Positions 34,610-43,141 of a stretch of DNA of 60,646 nucleotides are shown piece by piece. Each line of letters begins with the position of its first letter. Positions within the stretch are counted from its first letter, which is position 1. Location of the stretch: positions 1-60,646 of the forward strand of contig CANBVR010000002.1 of assembly GCA_947372965.1 (NCBI GenBank), read 5' to 3'. This stretch comes from Actinomycetota bacterium (GTDB taxonomy: Bacteria; Actinomycetota; Actinomycetes; Nanopelagicales; Nanopelagicaceae). The translations under genes and the position numbers were made by a program. The notes under the pieces were generated by a model. The model did no database searches. It was not told where the DNA came from and worked only from the letters and a program-made list of their open reading frames with translations.

Positions 34610-34693
34610 GGCTAATTGCGCATTAAGATAAGACCATAGTGAAAGAAGCTGGCCCCAAGGTGGCCGCATAATTTTTAGGATGAAAGAGGGCAA

Positions 34694-37366
34694 GTGTCAG
34701 TTTTAGACAAGATCTTGCGTGCCGGAGAAGGCCGACAGGTTCGCCAACTAGAAAAACTTGCTGAAGTTGTAAATACCTTTGAAGGAAAAATCTCTGCGTT
34801 AAGCGATGAAGATTTACGCGACCAGACTCGAAAGTTTCGTGAGCGCCTTTCAAATGGCGAAACACTAGATGATTTACTGCCAGAAGCATTTGCAACTGTA
34901 CGTGAAGCAGCAAAGCGCACCTTAGGTCAACGACATTACGATGTTCAGATCATGGGTGGCGCTGCGCTTCACAATGGCAATGTTGCAGAAATGCGTACTG
35001 GTGAAGGAAAGACCTTGGTCTCTACATTGCCAGCTTATTTGAATGCGCTCTCTGGAAAAGGTGTGCACGTTGTAACTGTTAACGATTACCTTGCTGAACG
35101 AGATAGCGAGTGGATGGGACGTATCCACCGCTTCCTTGGACTCAAGGTTGGGGTAATTCTTTCAAGTATGACTCCATCTGATCGTCGTGAGGCGTATGCA
35201 GCTGATATTACTTACGGTACAAATAATGAATTTGGTTTTGATTATCTCCGAGACAACATGGCTTGGTCCTTAGAGGATTGCGTTCAACGTGAACATAATT
35301 TTGCAGTAATCGATGAAGCGGACTCGATCTTGATCGACGAAGCCAGAACTCCACTAATCATCAGTGGTCCAGCCGACAAAGCAACCAAGTGGTACTTAGA
35401 GTTTTCAAATATCGTGTTGAAAATGGAGCGAGACGTTCACTACGAAGTTGATGAAAAGAAGCGCACTGTTGGCGTCATAGAGGCCGGCGTAACTCGCGTT
35501 GAGGAATTGCTTGGCATCGAAAATCTTTACGAGTCTGTGAATACTCCAATGATTGGTTATTTGAATAATGCTTTGAAGGCAAAAGAACTCTTCAAGCGCG
35601 ATAAAGATTATGTTGTAATGAATGGCGAACTGCTTATTGTTGATGAGCACACCGGAAGAATGCTCTCTGGCCGTCGCTATAACGAAGGTTTGCACCAAGC
35701 GCTAGAGGCGAAAGAGCGCGTTGAAATTCAGGATGAAAACCAGACGCTAGCAACAATCACACTGCAGAACTACTTCCGCCTTTATGAAAAGCTCTCGGGA
35801 ATGACTGGAACAGCTATGACTGAAGCTGCAGAATTGATGCAGATCTATGGCCTTGGCGTAATTCCAATTCCAACAAATCGTCCGATGCAACGTATAGATG
35901 CACCAGATTTAATTTATAAGACCGAGATGGCTAAATTCTTGGCTCTAACTCAAGATATTGTCGAACGACATAAAAAAGGGCAACCAGTTCTTGTTGGAAC
36001 TGTAAGTGTTGAGAAATCTGAAGAACTTTCACATCTTTTAAAGAAAAATGGTATTCCGCACGAAGTTCTAAATGCCAAGCAACATGAACGTGAGGCTGCA
36101 ATTGTCGCTCGCGCGGGCGCGGTTGGCGCGGTAACTGTTGCAACAAATATGGCCGGTCGCGGTACTGACATCATGCTTGGTGGCAATCCAGAATTTATGG
36201 CGGACTTTGAATTGCAACGTCGTGGTCTTTCACCGGTTGAAACCCCAACAGAGTACGAAGCCGCTTGGGCGCAGGAGCTCGCAAAACAGAAGGAAGCAGT
36301 ATCTAAAGAACATGAAGCCGTAGTAGCACTCGGTGGCCTATACGTTCTTGGTACCGAACGCCATGAATCGCGACGGATTGATAATCAGCTTCGTGGTCGT
36401 TCTGGCCGTCAAGGCGATCCAGGCGAATCCCGTTTTTATCTCTCCCTCCAAGATGAATTGATGCGCCGATTTAATTCTGGTCTAGTCGAACGCTTCTTGG
36501 GCGCAGCTGGAATTGCTGATGATGTTCCAATTGAATCAAAGATGGTTTCGAACGCAATTCGTTCGGCGCAAACTCAAGTTGAATCTCTCAATTTTGAAAT
36601 GCGTAAAAATGTATTGAAGTACGACGATGTAATGAATCGCCAGCGTGAAGTTATTTATAGCGAGCGTCGCGAGGTTCTTGAAGGTGCAGACATTCACGAG
36701 CAAGTTCAAACCTTTATTGGAGATACCGTCTCGGCCTACATTGAAGTCGCAACAAGTGAAGGTTATGGCGAAGATTGGGATCTCGATACTCTCTTTACAG
36801 CCCTTCGCGCCCTTTATCCAATCTCCTTTACCAAAGATGATTTAATTTCATCTGTCGGCGGTCAAGCCGGACTTGATCAAGATTTACTTCTCGATCGAGT
36901 GCTAACAGATGTTGAAAAGGCATATGCATCTCGCGAAGAGGCACTTACACCAACTGTGATGCGTGAATTAGAGCGTAAAGTCTTGCTTTCAGTTCTTGAT
37001 CGCAAGTGGCGCGAGCATCTCTATGAGATGGATTATTTGCAAGAGGGAATCGGACTTCGCGCGATGGCACAGCGTGATCCGTTGGTCGAGTACCAAAAAG
37101 AGGGCTATGACCTATTCGCCGCAATGATGGATGCGATCAAGGAAGAGCTGGTTGGATATATCTTTAATGTGGAAGTACAGATTGAAGATGAATCTGGCAA
37201 CGTGGGCGCAAAGGGACTGACTCCAGAGGTTGCACCACAAACGCAACTTCGCTATTCAGCAGCAGACGTTGATGGGGAAGTTAAGACCACTGGTGATACT
37301 TCACGTAACGCTCCTTGCCCATGTGGTTCTGGTAAAAAATATAAGCGTTGTCACGGCGCTGCTTAA
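34694..37366 (+). CDS. secA: Preprotein translocase ATPase SecA
   Basis: The 890-residue motor carries Walker [11 protein letters not shown] (100-109), the DEAD-like [17 protein letters not shown] (about residue 205), the second-half motif [15 protein letters not shown] and the C-terminal zinc site [17 protein letters not shown] that binds SecB or phospholipid. It drives Sec export by cycles of ATP hydrolysis at SecYEG. The start is GTG 34694 with AGAGGGC close upstream. This is SecA1-like by length and place after comF. The stop overlaps the convergent Rv3235-like gene by 4 bases. Confidence 0.97.
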   Translation: MSVLDKILRAGEGRQVRQLEKLAEVVNTFEGKISALSDEDLRDQTRKFRERLSNGETLDDLLPEAFATVREAAKRTLGQRHYDVQIMGGAALHNGNVAEMRTGEGKTLVSTLPAYLNALSGKGVHVVTVNDYLAERDSEWMGRIHRFLGLKVGVILSSMTPSDRREAYAADITYGTNNEFGFDYLRDNMAWSLEDCVQREHNFAVIDEADSILIDEARTPLIISGPADKATKWYLEFSNIVLKMERDVHYEVDEKKRTVGVIEAGVTRVEELLGIENLYESVNTPMIGYLNNALKAKELFKRDKDYVVMNGELLIVDEHTGRMLSGRRYNEGLHQALEAKERVEIQDENQTLATITLQNYFRLYEKLSGMTGTAMTEAAELMQIYGLGVIPIPTNRPMQRIDAPDLIYKTEMAKFLALTQDIVERHKKGQPVLVGTVSVEKSEELSHLLKKNGIPHEVLNAKQHEREAAIVARAGAVGAVTVATNMAGRGTDIMLGGNPEFMADFELQRRGLSPVETPTEYEAAWAQELAKQKEAVSKEHEAVVALGGLYVLGTERHESRRIDNQLRGRSGRQGDPGESRFYLSLQDELMRRFNSGLVERFLGAAGIADDVPIESKMVSNAIRSAQTQVESLNFEMRKNVLKYDDVMNRQREVIYSERREVLEGADIHEQVQTFIGDTVSAYIEVATSEGYGEDWDLDTLFTALRALYPISFTKDDLISSVGGQAGLDQDLLLDRVLTDVEKAYASREEALTPTVMRELERKVLLSVLDRKWREHLYEMDYLQEGIGLRAMAQRDPLVEYQKEGYDLFAAMMDAIKEELVGYIFNVEVQIEDESGNVGAKGLTPEVAPQTQLRYSAADVDGEVKTTGDTSRNAPCPCGSGKKYKRCHGAA

Positions 37367-37902
37367 AGCAGCACAAACTCCGTACACAGCCACCTTTTAT
37401 CGACTCCTTCAAAGCGCAATATCAATGAGCGAACGCGCTCACCAATTTTCAAGGTAACCGTTGTTTCAGCAACCCCTTCAATTGGTTGTGAAATGTAAAG
37501 CTTGCGGATTTTTGGTTGCCCTGTAATTGTTGAGGATTTATTGCTCAACTGTTGGAAGACGTTGCGATGGCACCAACTCGCTAATTGCATTGGAGAGCGT
37601 CGACCACCCCAAATTTCCACAGTTGTTAATACGAATTTACTGACCCAGCTTTCAAGATCTGGTAGCTCTGTGAGCGCGCTTGGTTGTGGCGAAAATTCTG
37701 CATCAGCTTCATCGCTAAATCCTCTTCCAAGGTATTCGGGAGTCGGAACCAAATAAAGTTTGCTTGGGATAATTGGTTTTTCTTCGGGAATTTCTGCTCG
37801 ATATAGATCAAGCATTGGGTGGTTCCACATCGATTCTTCGATTGGGACCTTTGATGCAGGCGATGGATAGGAAAGCGTGCGGACAGTTAGTTCTGGACTC
37901 AT
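37363..37902 (-). CDS. Rv3235-family (DUF6459-like) protein
   Basis: The 179-residue protein has a variable, Pro-rich N-terminal half and a conserved C-terminal half: [25 protein letters not shown], then the segment ending [12 protein letters not shown]. This matches actinobacterial proteins of the Rv3235 kind, found near secA; the function is unknown. No signal peptide or membrane segment is present. It is convergent with secA, and its upstream gap (132 bases) is shared with the divergent SAF-domain gene. Family assignment rests on the C-terminal half. Confidence 0.75.
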   Translation of the reverse strand: MSPELTVRTLSYPSPASKVPIEESMWNHPMLDLYRAEIPEEKPIIPSKLYLVPTPEYLGRGFSDEADAEFSPQPSALTELPDLESWVSKFVLTTVEIWGGRRSPMQLASWCHRNVFQQLSNKSSTITGQPKIRKLYISQPIEGVAETTVTLKIGERVRSLILRFEGVDKRWLCTEFVLL

Positions 37903-37909
37903 GTGGCAA

Positions 37910-37952
37910 GGTTGGTCTTAACAACCAGGGCAAACCTCATCCGAAAGGATGA
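37910..37952 (+). promoter_or_regulatory. Two hairpins with partial similarity to a c-di-GMP-I (GEMM) riboswitch, leader of the SAF-domain gene
   Basis: A GGTTG/CAACC hairpin (37910-37926) is followed by GGGCAAACC (37928-37936) and a six-pair hairpin TCATCC-GAAA-GGATGA (37937-37952). The order GGCAAACC, GNRA-capped hairpin resembles the 5' half of GEMM-I riboswitches. The required GGACGCAAAGCC segment is absent afterwards, so this is not a complete known riboswitch. It lies about 80 bases before the ATG at 38035. Confidence 0.3.
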
Positions 37953-38034
37953 AATTTATGAAATTAATAAACCCTCTAAGTACATTTGTGGAAAATTAGA
38001 GAGCTTCAAATTTCTTAAACGGTAGTAATTAGCC

Positions 38035-38658
38035 ATGAAATTACCTACCTCTTTTGAACTCCCACATATGAAAGTCAGAAACCCAAGAGTTATCTTTGCC
38101 GGGTCATTATTAGCGCTCTCACTTATAGCTGCGATGGCAATTACGAGCCAAGCTAATCGAAGTGTTGTTGTCTGGTCGGCTAAAGGTGAATTAGCAGCCG
38201 GAGATGTAATAGCTAAGGCAGATTTGGTGCCAACCAAAGTGTTCTTGCCCGAGAATTCCCTTAAATACCTCTCAGGTAGCGCGAAATTGGTGGGATCGGT
38301 TGTAATAAGAAGAATTGGAAGTGGTGAGTTGATTCCCAGCGCCGCACTAAGTCGCGGGGCACATGCACTTGATCTTCGAAGTGTTCCACTTAAAGTTGGA
38401 AGAAGCGACCTGCCTGTTGATTTAGCCATTGGCCAAAATATTGATCTCTATGTGCTTGCCACCAAGGATGTCTCGAGTTCAAAACCAATTGAGACTCGAA
38501 TGGTCGCGCATAACGTTATTGTCGAAAATATAGATTTGAAGGCTAGAGATATCGGCGGCGATATCGGACTAGTTCTCAAAATTCCTGATGGATCGGTACT
38601 TGAAATTCTAACTGCCATCGCCGCAGGACGGGTAGTGGTGGTTCGAAATGCAATCTGA
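38035..38658 (+). CDS. SAF-domain membrane protein, CpaB/RcpC-like
   Basis: The 207-residue protein has one membrane segment (about residues 20-38) and then a SAF domain (about 48-115: GELAAGDVIAKADLVPTKV, RIGSGELIPSAALS), followed by a beta-rich region with VDLAIGQNIDLYVLATKD. CpaB/RcpC proteins with this layout belong to Tad/Flp pilus machines. No other pilus gene is visible, and the following ParA-like gene (11-base overlap) would correspond to CpaE. A minimal cpaB-cpaE-like pair or an envelope function unrelated to pili are both possible. The function is open. Confidence 0.7.
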   Translation: MKLPTSFELPHMKVRNPRVIFAGSLLALSLIAAMAITSQANRSVVVWSAKGELAAGDVIAKADLVPTKVFLPENSLKYLSGSAKLVGSVVIRRIGSGELIPSAALSRGAHALDLRSVPLKVGRSDLPVDLAIGQNIDLYVLATKDVSSSKPIETRMVAHNVIVENIDLKARDIGGDIGLVLKIPDGSVLEILTAIAAGRVVVVRNAI

Positions 38659-39661
38659 GATTCCACAACTTCAAGTTATTACGGCAATATCTGAAGCTGA
38701 TACAGAGGATTACGTTTCACAACTTCTCTTCTCGCAAGGGTGGAGCATAATATTTCGAGCCTTTGACTTTTCAGCTCTTGAAAACTTTCTATTACAGCGG
38801 TCAGTTACCTTGCGAACGGTGATCATTTATAAAAGCGACCTCCCTGGATTTAACGCTGAGTCCTTCGCAGAACTAGCCACAGCTACCACAACACTAATTT
38901 CGATTGATTCGATTCCAATAAATGCGCACCTATTGATGACGCATATTCGAAGTCAACTTCGATTGCCGTTAATCGTTAACCCTTCCAGAAGCCTCACTCC
39001 TGGAGATCCAGTTCAACAACTCACCGTAAAGCCAACTCACCTAACGATTACCGGTACAAATGGCGCTCCAGGTAGAAGTAACTTCGCAATTAACTTAGGA
39101 AATTATTTGTCGGTGCAAACCCAAGTCCGATTAATCGATGCTGACTTGCGCGCCCCTGCTATTGAATATCTTTATGGCCGAAGTGAAAATCCAAGTACTG
39201 GGCTAGAGATCGTAAATCTTGATTCTGGCACTAAACCAATTTCACTTCCAAAAGAAGATAGCTCAAGAATTACGATTACAGATCTCGGAGCACTTCCACC
39301 TATTGATGAAGTGGTAACGGATCGAAGATGGCAAGCTAATCTGATAAATCAAATTCTTGAGCAAACAACTACCTTGATTTACATATGTAAATCTTCAGGA
39401 TTAAGTTTGATTAGACTTGAAACATTTATCTCACAATTGGCTACCTTCTCACAAGAAATTCCAATTATTTATCTCCTAAATCAATCTGGAAATAGCCGTG
39501 AGGATCGGGCGCTAGAGCGCCACTTTCGATCCATGGTCTCAGGGGAGGAGCACTTTATTCTCCCCATCGAAAATCGGATCACAACAAACTTCAGCACCCC
39601 TACCAAGCGGGGATCTGCCTTCACTAAAGAGATTGGTAAGATCGCTTCAGTAATTAGGTAG
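38648..39661 (+). CDS. ParA/CpaE-like NTPase-fold protein with degenerate P-loop
   Basis: The 337-residue protein has a receiver-like N-terminal region (about 1-110) and a ParA/MinD-type C-terminal domain with TITGTNGAPGRSN (134-145), RLIDADLRAPAIEYL and TITDLGALPP. In the ParA deviant Walker motif KGGVGKT, both lysines are normally essential; here the aligned residues are NGAPGRS, so the signature Lys is Asn138 and the P-loop Lys is Arg143. ATPase activity may be lost or altered. It overlaps the SAF-domain gene by 11 bases and precedes pdtaS by 22 bases, so all three may form one operon. CpaE-like localisation is the best guess. Confidence 0.7.
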   Translation: MQSEIPQLQVITAISEADTEDYVSQLLFSQGWSIIFRAFDFSALENFLLQRSVTLRTVIIYKSDLPGFNAESFAELATATTTLISIDSIPINAHLLMTHIRSQLRLPLIVNPSRSLTPGDPVQQLTVKPTHLTITGTNGAPGRSNFAINLGNYLSVQTQVRLIDADLRAPAIEYLYGRSENPSTGLEIVNLDSGTKPISLPKEDSSRITITDLGALPPIDEVVTDRRWQANLINQILEQTTTLIYICKSSGLSLIRLETFISQLATFSQEIPIIYLLNQSGNSREDRALERHFRSMVSGEEHFILPIENRITTNFSTPTKRGSAFTKEIGKIASVIR

Positions 39662-39683
39662 CAAATTAATTGAAAGGTAGCGG

Positions 39684-41147
39684 ATGCCAACTCTGGAAGA
39701 GCGGATCGCAGATCAAACCGCCTTGACTCCAGCGCACAGCGCTCGAATCCGCGAACTACTAGCCGAGTGGCAACTTCTCTCTGATCTATCTTTTGCTGAT
39801 TTGATTCTCTGGATTCCAAAGCGCAAGGATTATCAGAGTTGGCCTGAGGGTCATATTGCTCTAGCGCACATCCGCCCAACAACCGCGGCGACAGTTTTTG
39901 CCAATGATGTGATTGGCAATGAATTAACTTGGGGATCAAATTCGCGAATAGACCAGGCGCTATCTAAAGGTGAAATAGATCGAGATACTGACCCAGAGTT
40001 AGTTGGCGATATTTGGATAAAGGAAGAGATCATTCCTGTCTCCTTTGAAGGTCGAGTAATCGCCGTGATATCGCGTCATCGAAATGCTGAATTGATGCGT
40101 TCACCATCACGATTAGAACTCAACTATCGCGAAATCGCCCACAAGATTTACCGAATGGTTTCCGAAGGTACTTTCCCAATTCAAAATAGTATTTATCGTT
40201 CCGAGTCAGCTCCTCGCGTAGGTGATGGTCTAATCCGGCTAGACCAAAATGGAAAGATCATTTATGCCAGCCCAAATGCTAGGTCTGCGATTAATCGTGC
40301 TGGCTGGCGTGGGGAAGTAGAGGGATTTAATCTCGGGGAAATTATCGAAAGTGTAAAACCGAGAATTGGTACGCCAACTGATGAAACCTGGCGGATTATC
40401 GTTAGTGGTAAATCAACAAGGCGCGAAGAGTTTGAAAACGAAGGAGGAATATTTGACCTTCTTGTCATGCCATTAATCGAGGGCAGTGATCATATTGGCG
40501 CAATAGTTTTGATCCACAATGTAACTGAGCTTCGCCGTCGCGATCGCGCCCTGATCACAAAAGATGCAACTATTCGCGAGATTCATCACCGCGTTAAAAA
40601 TAATTTGCAGACAGTTTCGGCCTTGCTTCGCCTGCAATCCCGAAGAGTTGAGGACCCAACTGCCAAGGCAGCACTAGGTGAAGCAGTCCGCCGAGTTGCC
40701 TCAATCGCAATCGTTCACGAAACTCTCTCTACAAGTTCTGCCGAGAGCGTGGCATTCGATGATGTTTACGAACGGATTGTTCACAATGCAATCGAATTAA
40801 GTAACCGCCCAATTAAGGTGAGCAAGAGCGGAACTTTTGGCATATTTGATTCGCAACAAGCGACCCCACTCGCTCTTGTTATTACAGAGCTAATTCATAA
40901 TGCACTAGAACATGGCTTAGAAGAATCTGGCGATGAACTTCGAGTTGAGGTGGCACAAGAGCTAGATAAATGTGTGGTCCGAATTATTGATGATGGCGTT
41001 GGCTTGCCAGCCGATTTTAACTGGGACCAATCATCCAATTTAGGCCTTCAAATTGTTAAAACGTTGACTGAAAATGAATTAAAAGGGAGCATCAACTTAT
41101 CCCGAGTAAATAATGAAACAGTGGCAACTCTAGAATTTAAAATCTAG
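39684..41147 (+). CDS. pdtaS: PdtaS-type sensor histidine kinase
   Basis: The 487-residue soluble kinase has a GAF-like N-terminal domain (about 1-150), a PAS domain (about 170-285: IRLDQNGKIIYASPNA), a HisKA_2 helix with the phosphohistidine motif REIHHRVKNNLQTVSALLRLQ (about 295-315) and an HATPase domain with ELIHNALEHG and IDDGVGLP. PdtaS phosphorylates the ANTAR-domain antiterminator PdtaR and senses copper/NO in mycobacteria; pdtaR is not in the window. As in Mycobacterium (Rv3220c-Rv3219) the gene converges on whiB1, with a 4-base overlap. Confidence 0.91.
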   Translation: MPTLEERIADQTALTPAHSARIRELLAEWQLLSDLSFADLILWIPKRKDYQSWPEGHIALAHIRPTTAATVFANDVIGNELTWGSNSRIDQALSKGEIDRDTDPELVGDIWIKEEIIPVSFEGRVIAVISRHRNAELMRSPSRLELNYREIAHKIYRMVSEGTFPIQNSIYRSESAPRVGDGLIRLDQNGKIIYASPNARSAINRAGWRGEVEGFNLGEIIESVKPRIGTPTDETWRIIVSGKSTRREEFENEGGIFDLLVMPLIEGSDHIGAIVLIHNVTELRRRDRALITKDATIREIHHRVKNNLQTVSALLRLQSRRVEDPTAKAALGEAVRRVASIAIVHETLSTSSAESVAFDDVYERIVHNAIELSNRPIKVSKSGTFGIFDSQQATPLALVITELIHNALEHGLEESGDELRVEVAQELDKCVVRIIDDGVGLPADFNWDQSSNLGLQIVKTLTENELKGSINLSRVNNETVATLEFKI

Positions 41148-41413
41148 AACTGGTTCTGGCTCTCCATCATCCTTGCACGGTTACGGGCGGCGCGGCGCTT
41201 CAAAGCACGGCGCTCATCTTCAGAAAGTCCACCCCAGACACCTGCATCTTGACCACTCTCAAGAGCCCAGGCAAGGCAAGCTTCCTTTACAACGCAACGC
41301 TCACAAACTTTCTTAGCTTCTTCGATTTGTGCCAAGGCAGGACCAGTGTTGCCGACAGGAAAGAAGAGTTCTGGATCTTCTTCGCGGCAAGCAGATTGAT
41401 GGCGCCAGTCCAT
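41144..41413 (-). CDS. whiB1: WhiB-family iron-sulfur regulator, WhiB1 type
   Basis: The 89-residue protein has the four cysteines (SACREEDPELFFP and VCERCVVKEAC), the turn GVWGGLSEDERR and a basic tail RALKRRAARNRAR. The start MDWRHQSACREEDPELFFP is that of WhiB1, a 4Fe-4S, NO-sensitive regulator that binds the primary sigma factor and is essential in mycobacteria. A longer frame from 41512 adds 33 hydrophobic residues that do not belong to the family; ATG 41413 has GGAG upstream. A promoter candidate lies at 41484-41512. Confidence 0.95.
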   Translation of the reverse strand: MDWRHQSACREEDPELFFPVGNTGPALAQIEEAKKVCERCVVKEACLAWALESGQDAGVWGGLSEDERRALKRRAARNRARMMESQNQF

Positions 41414-41483
41414 AGTCTCTTGGTGCTCCTTAAATAGATGCGAGTGCAAATTAATTGACAATATAAAAGAATTTCGAAGCGCA

Positions 41484-41512
41484 ATTATCGCTTGCTTATT
41501 GATAGATAACAA
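41484..41512 (-). promoter_or_regulatory. Candidate promoter of whiB1
   Basis: On the reverse strand TTGTTA (41512-41507) and GATAAT (41489-41484) are 17 bases apart, a reasonable housekeeping match. Transcription would start near 41477 and give a leader of about 64 bases before the ATG at 41413. The region also holds no other gene. Confidence 0.45.
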
Positions 41513-41559
41513 GAGTATCCATCAATTGATTCCCAAGAATTAAGGTGATTGTGATTACG

Positions 41560-41631
41560 TGCCCTCGGCAGGAATCGAACCTGCGCACCCGCCTCCGGAG
41601 GGCGGTGCTCTATCCCCTGAGCTACGAGGGC
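41560..41631 (-). tRNA. tRNA-Arg (anticodon CCG)
   Basis: The reverse strand folds into a full cloverleaf. The acceptor stem is GCCCTCG/CGAGGGC with discriminator A. The D-arm is AGCTCAGGGGATAGAGC, the anticodon stem CCGCC/GGCGG encloses the loop CTCCGGA (anticodon CCG, reading CGG), and the T-arm contains GGTTCGAATCC. No CCA is encoded, so it must be added after transcription. It sits between whiB1 and msrA, antisense to a frame that could extend msrA upstream. Confidence 0.97.
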
Positions 41632-41681
41632 GGGATAAGCGAGTTGTGAGAGAACTCTACCGTTACTGCCAAGATAGGGCA

Positions 41682-42206
41682 GTGGCCAATTCAAGTGAGA
41701 TCGCATATTTCGCAACCGGATGCTTCTGGGGCGCAGAACGACGTTTTTGGAATTTACCTGGAGTCTTAGATACCAACGTTGGATATATGGGCGGAACTGT
41801 TGAGAATCCAACATATGAAATGGTCTGTACCGGTAAAACTGGTCATGCCGAAACGGTTCGGGTCACTTTTAATCCAACAGAAATTTCCTATCAGAGATTG
41901 CTTGTCGAATTTTGGACAATGCATGATCCAACATCATTAAACAGGCAAGGTGGGGATATTGGCTCCCAGTATCGAAGCGCAATATTTACCTCAAGCATGA
42001 ATCAGTTTGAAGTTGCATTCATAAGTGAATTGAAATACCAAGGCGCGCTAAGTGCATCAGGGTTAGATGAGATCGTCACTGAAATTGAATCTGCGGATGG
42101 ATACACGTACTGGCCTTCAGAGGAGTATCACCAGCGTTATCTTGAAAAGAACCCAAATGGTTATGACTGCCACTCAAGCACAGGAATTGCCTTCCCCAAC
42201 TCTTAG
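41682..42206 (+). CDS. msrA: Peptide methionine-(S)-S-oxide reductase
   Basis: The core begins FATGCFWGAERRF with the catalytic cysteine in GCFWG, followed by GYMGG, YEMVCTGKTGHAE, FWTMHDPTSLNRQGGDIGSQYRSAIF and the usual YHQRYL tail, all MsrA hallmarks. The enzyme repairs methionine-S-sulfoxide in proteins with thiols. The open frame continues upstream through the antisense tRNA, which cannot be coding. GTG 41682 gives 174 residues and places the catalytic motif at the N-terminus; GTG 41646 (12 residues longer) is an alternative. The resolving Cys is likely the one in GYDCHS near the C-terminus. Confidence 0.92.
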   Translation: MANSSEIAYFATGCFWGAERRFWNLPGVLDTNVGYMGGTVENPTYEMVCTGKTGHAETVRVTFNPTEISYQRLLVEFWTMHDPTSLNRQGGDIGSQYRSAIFTSSMNQFEVAFISELKYQGALSASGLDEIVTEIESADGYTYWPSEEYHQRYLEKNPNGYDCHSSTGIAFPNS

Positions 42207-42247
42207 TATTTCGGATATTTAATCCAAACTGAGGTATTTTACGGCTC

Positions 42248-43141
42248 ATGAGTACAACGGTGTGGGCAGTAACAATACTTGGTGCTCTTCTTGTCTTGGG
42301 TTTCGATTTTGCCCTTGCTTTTTACAACCGAAATAGGACAACTTCACTTCGAAGCGCAATTCTTTGGACTCTATTTTACGTAAGCCTTGCCATCGCATTT
42401 GGGATCTCACTCAACACTTGGGCGACTGCACAAGCTCGAAGTGAATTCTTTGCCGGTTGGGTTACGGAGTACTCGCTCTCCTTTGATAACCTCTTTGTTT
42501 TCATTTTGATTTTAGCCAGGCTTAAAGTCGAGAAAGAAAAGGAAGAGCTAGTTCTCCTAATCGGTATTGTCTCATCACTTTTCTTACGAGGAATTTTTAT
42601 TGCTGCTGGTTCAGCGGTAGTAAATCGCTGGTCGTGGATCTTCTTCTTCTTCGGTGGGTTTCTTATCTACACCGCAATCTCTCTTATTCGTGAGAGCGAG
42701 GAAGAGGAGTGGCAGGAAGGAAAGTTGATTTCATTTGTGCGAAATAAAGGCGCATCAACTTTTGTTGTTGCACTTGTCGCGATTGCCACAACAAATGTCC
42801 TTTTTGCCTTTGATTCTATTCCTGCAATTTTTGGTCTTACAAAAGACCCTTACATAATCGTTACTGCAAATATTTTTGCGCTAATGGGGCTGCGTCAGCT
42901 TTATTTCCTAATCGGTGGGCTCATGTCGAAATTGATCTACTTAACCGAGGGGCTATCGCTCATTCTTGGATTCATTGGCTTGAAATTGATCTTTGAAGCG
43001 GCAGAATCACAAGGCTGGCACGCGGTTCTGGGAATTCATATCCCAAAGATCTCGCTTCAGGCGAGTTTGGCATTTATATTGGGGGTCTTAGCAACTACAA
43101 CAGTTGTTAGCCTATTTAAGTCTCGGAAAGAAGTTAAGTAA
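42248..43141 (+). CDS. TerC-family membrane protein
   Basis: The 297-residue protein has eight to nine hydrophobic helices. TEYSLSFDNLFVFILI and LFAFDSIPAIFGLT carry the paired Asp residues of TerC proteins. TerC/Alx relatives export manganese during insertion or folding of membrane proteins, or give tellurite resistance in some plasmids; the family link is firm but the substrate is not. It ends exactly before the ATG of the aminotransferase (43142), so translation is likely coupled to the sulfur-amino-acid genes downstream. Confidence 0.9.
   Translation: MSTTVWAVTILGALLVLGFDFALAFYNRNRTTSLRSAILWTLFYVSLAIAFGISLNTWATAQARSEFFAGWVTEYSLSFDNLFVFILILARLKVEKEKEELVLLIGIVSSLFLRGIFIAAGSAVVNRWSWIFFFFGGFLIYTAISLIRESEEEEWQEGKLISFVRNKGASTFVVALVAIATTNVLFAFDSIPAIFGLTKDPYIIVTANIFALMGLRQLYFLIGGLMSKLIYLTEGLSLILGFIGLKLIFEAAESQGWHAVLGIHIPKISLQASLAFILGVLATTTVVSLFKSRKEVK

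Noticed and set aside
34653-34670. GGCC...GGCC hairpin before secA
   Set aside because: Only four base pairs; not supported as a terminator or riboswitch.
37928-37952. Full cyclic di-GMP-I riboswitch annotation
   Set aside because: Only the 5' half resembles the aptamer; the conserved GGACGCAAAGCC segment is missing.
37956-38429. Reverse-strand open frame of 157 residues over the SAF-domain gene
   Set aside because: Lies opposite a protein with recognisable membrane and SAF segments; its own sequence shows no domain and its start has no ribosome site.
41559-41681. Upstream extension of msrA through the tRNA region
   Set aside because: The frame is open but is the antisense of a perfect tRNA-Arg cloverleaf, and the added residues do not belong to MsrA.
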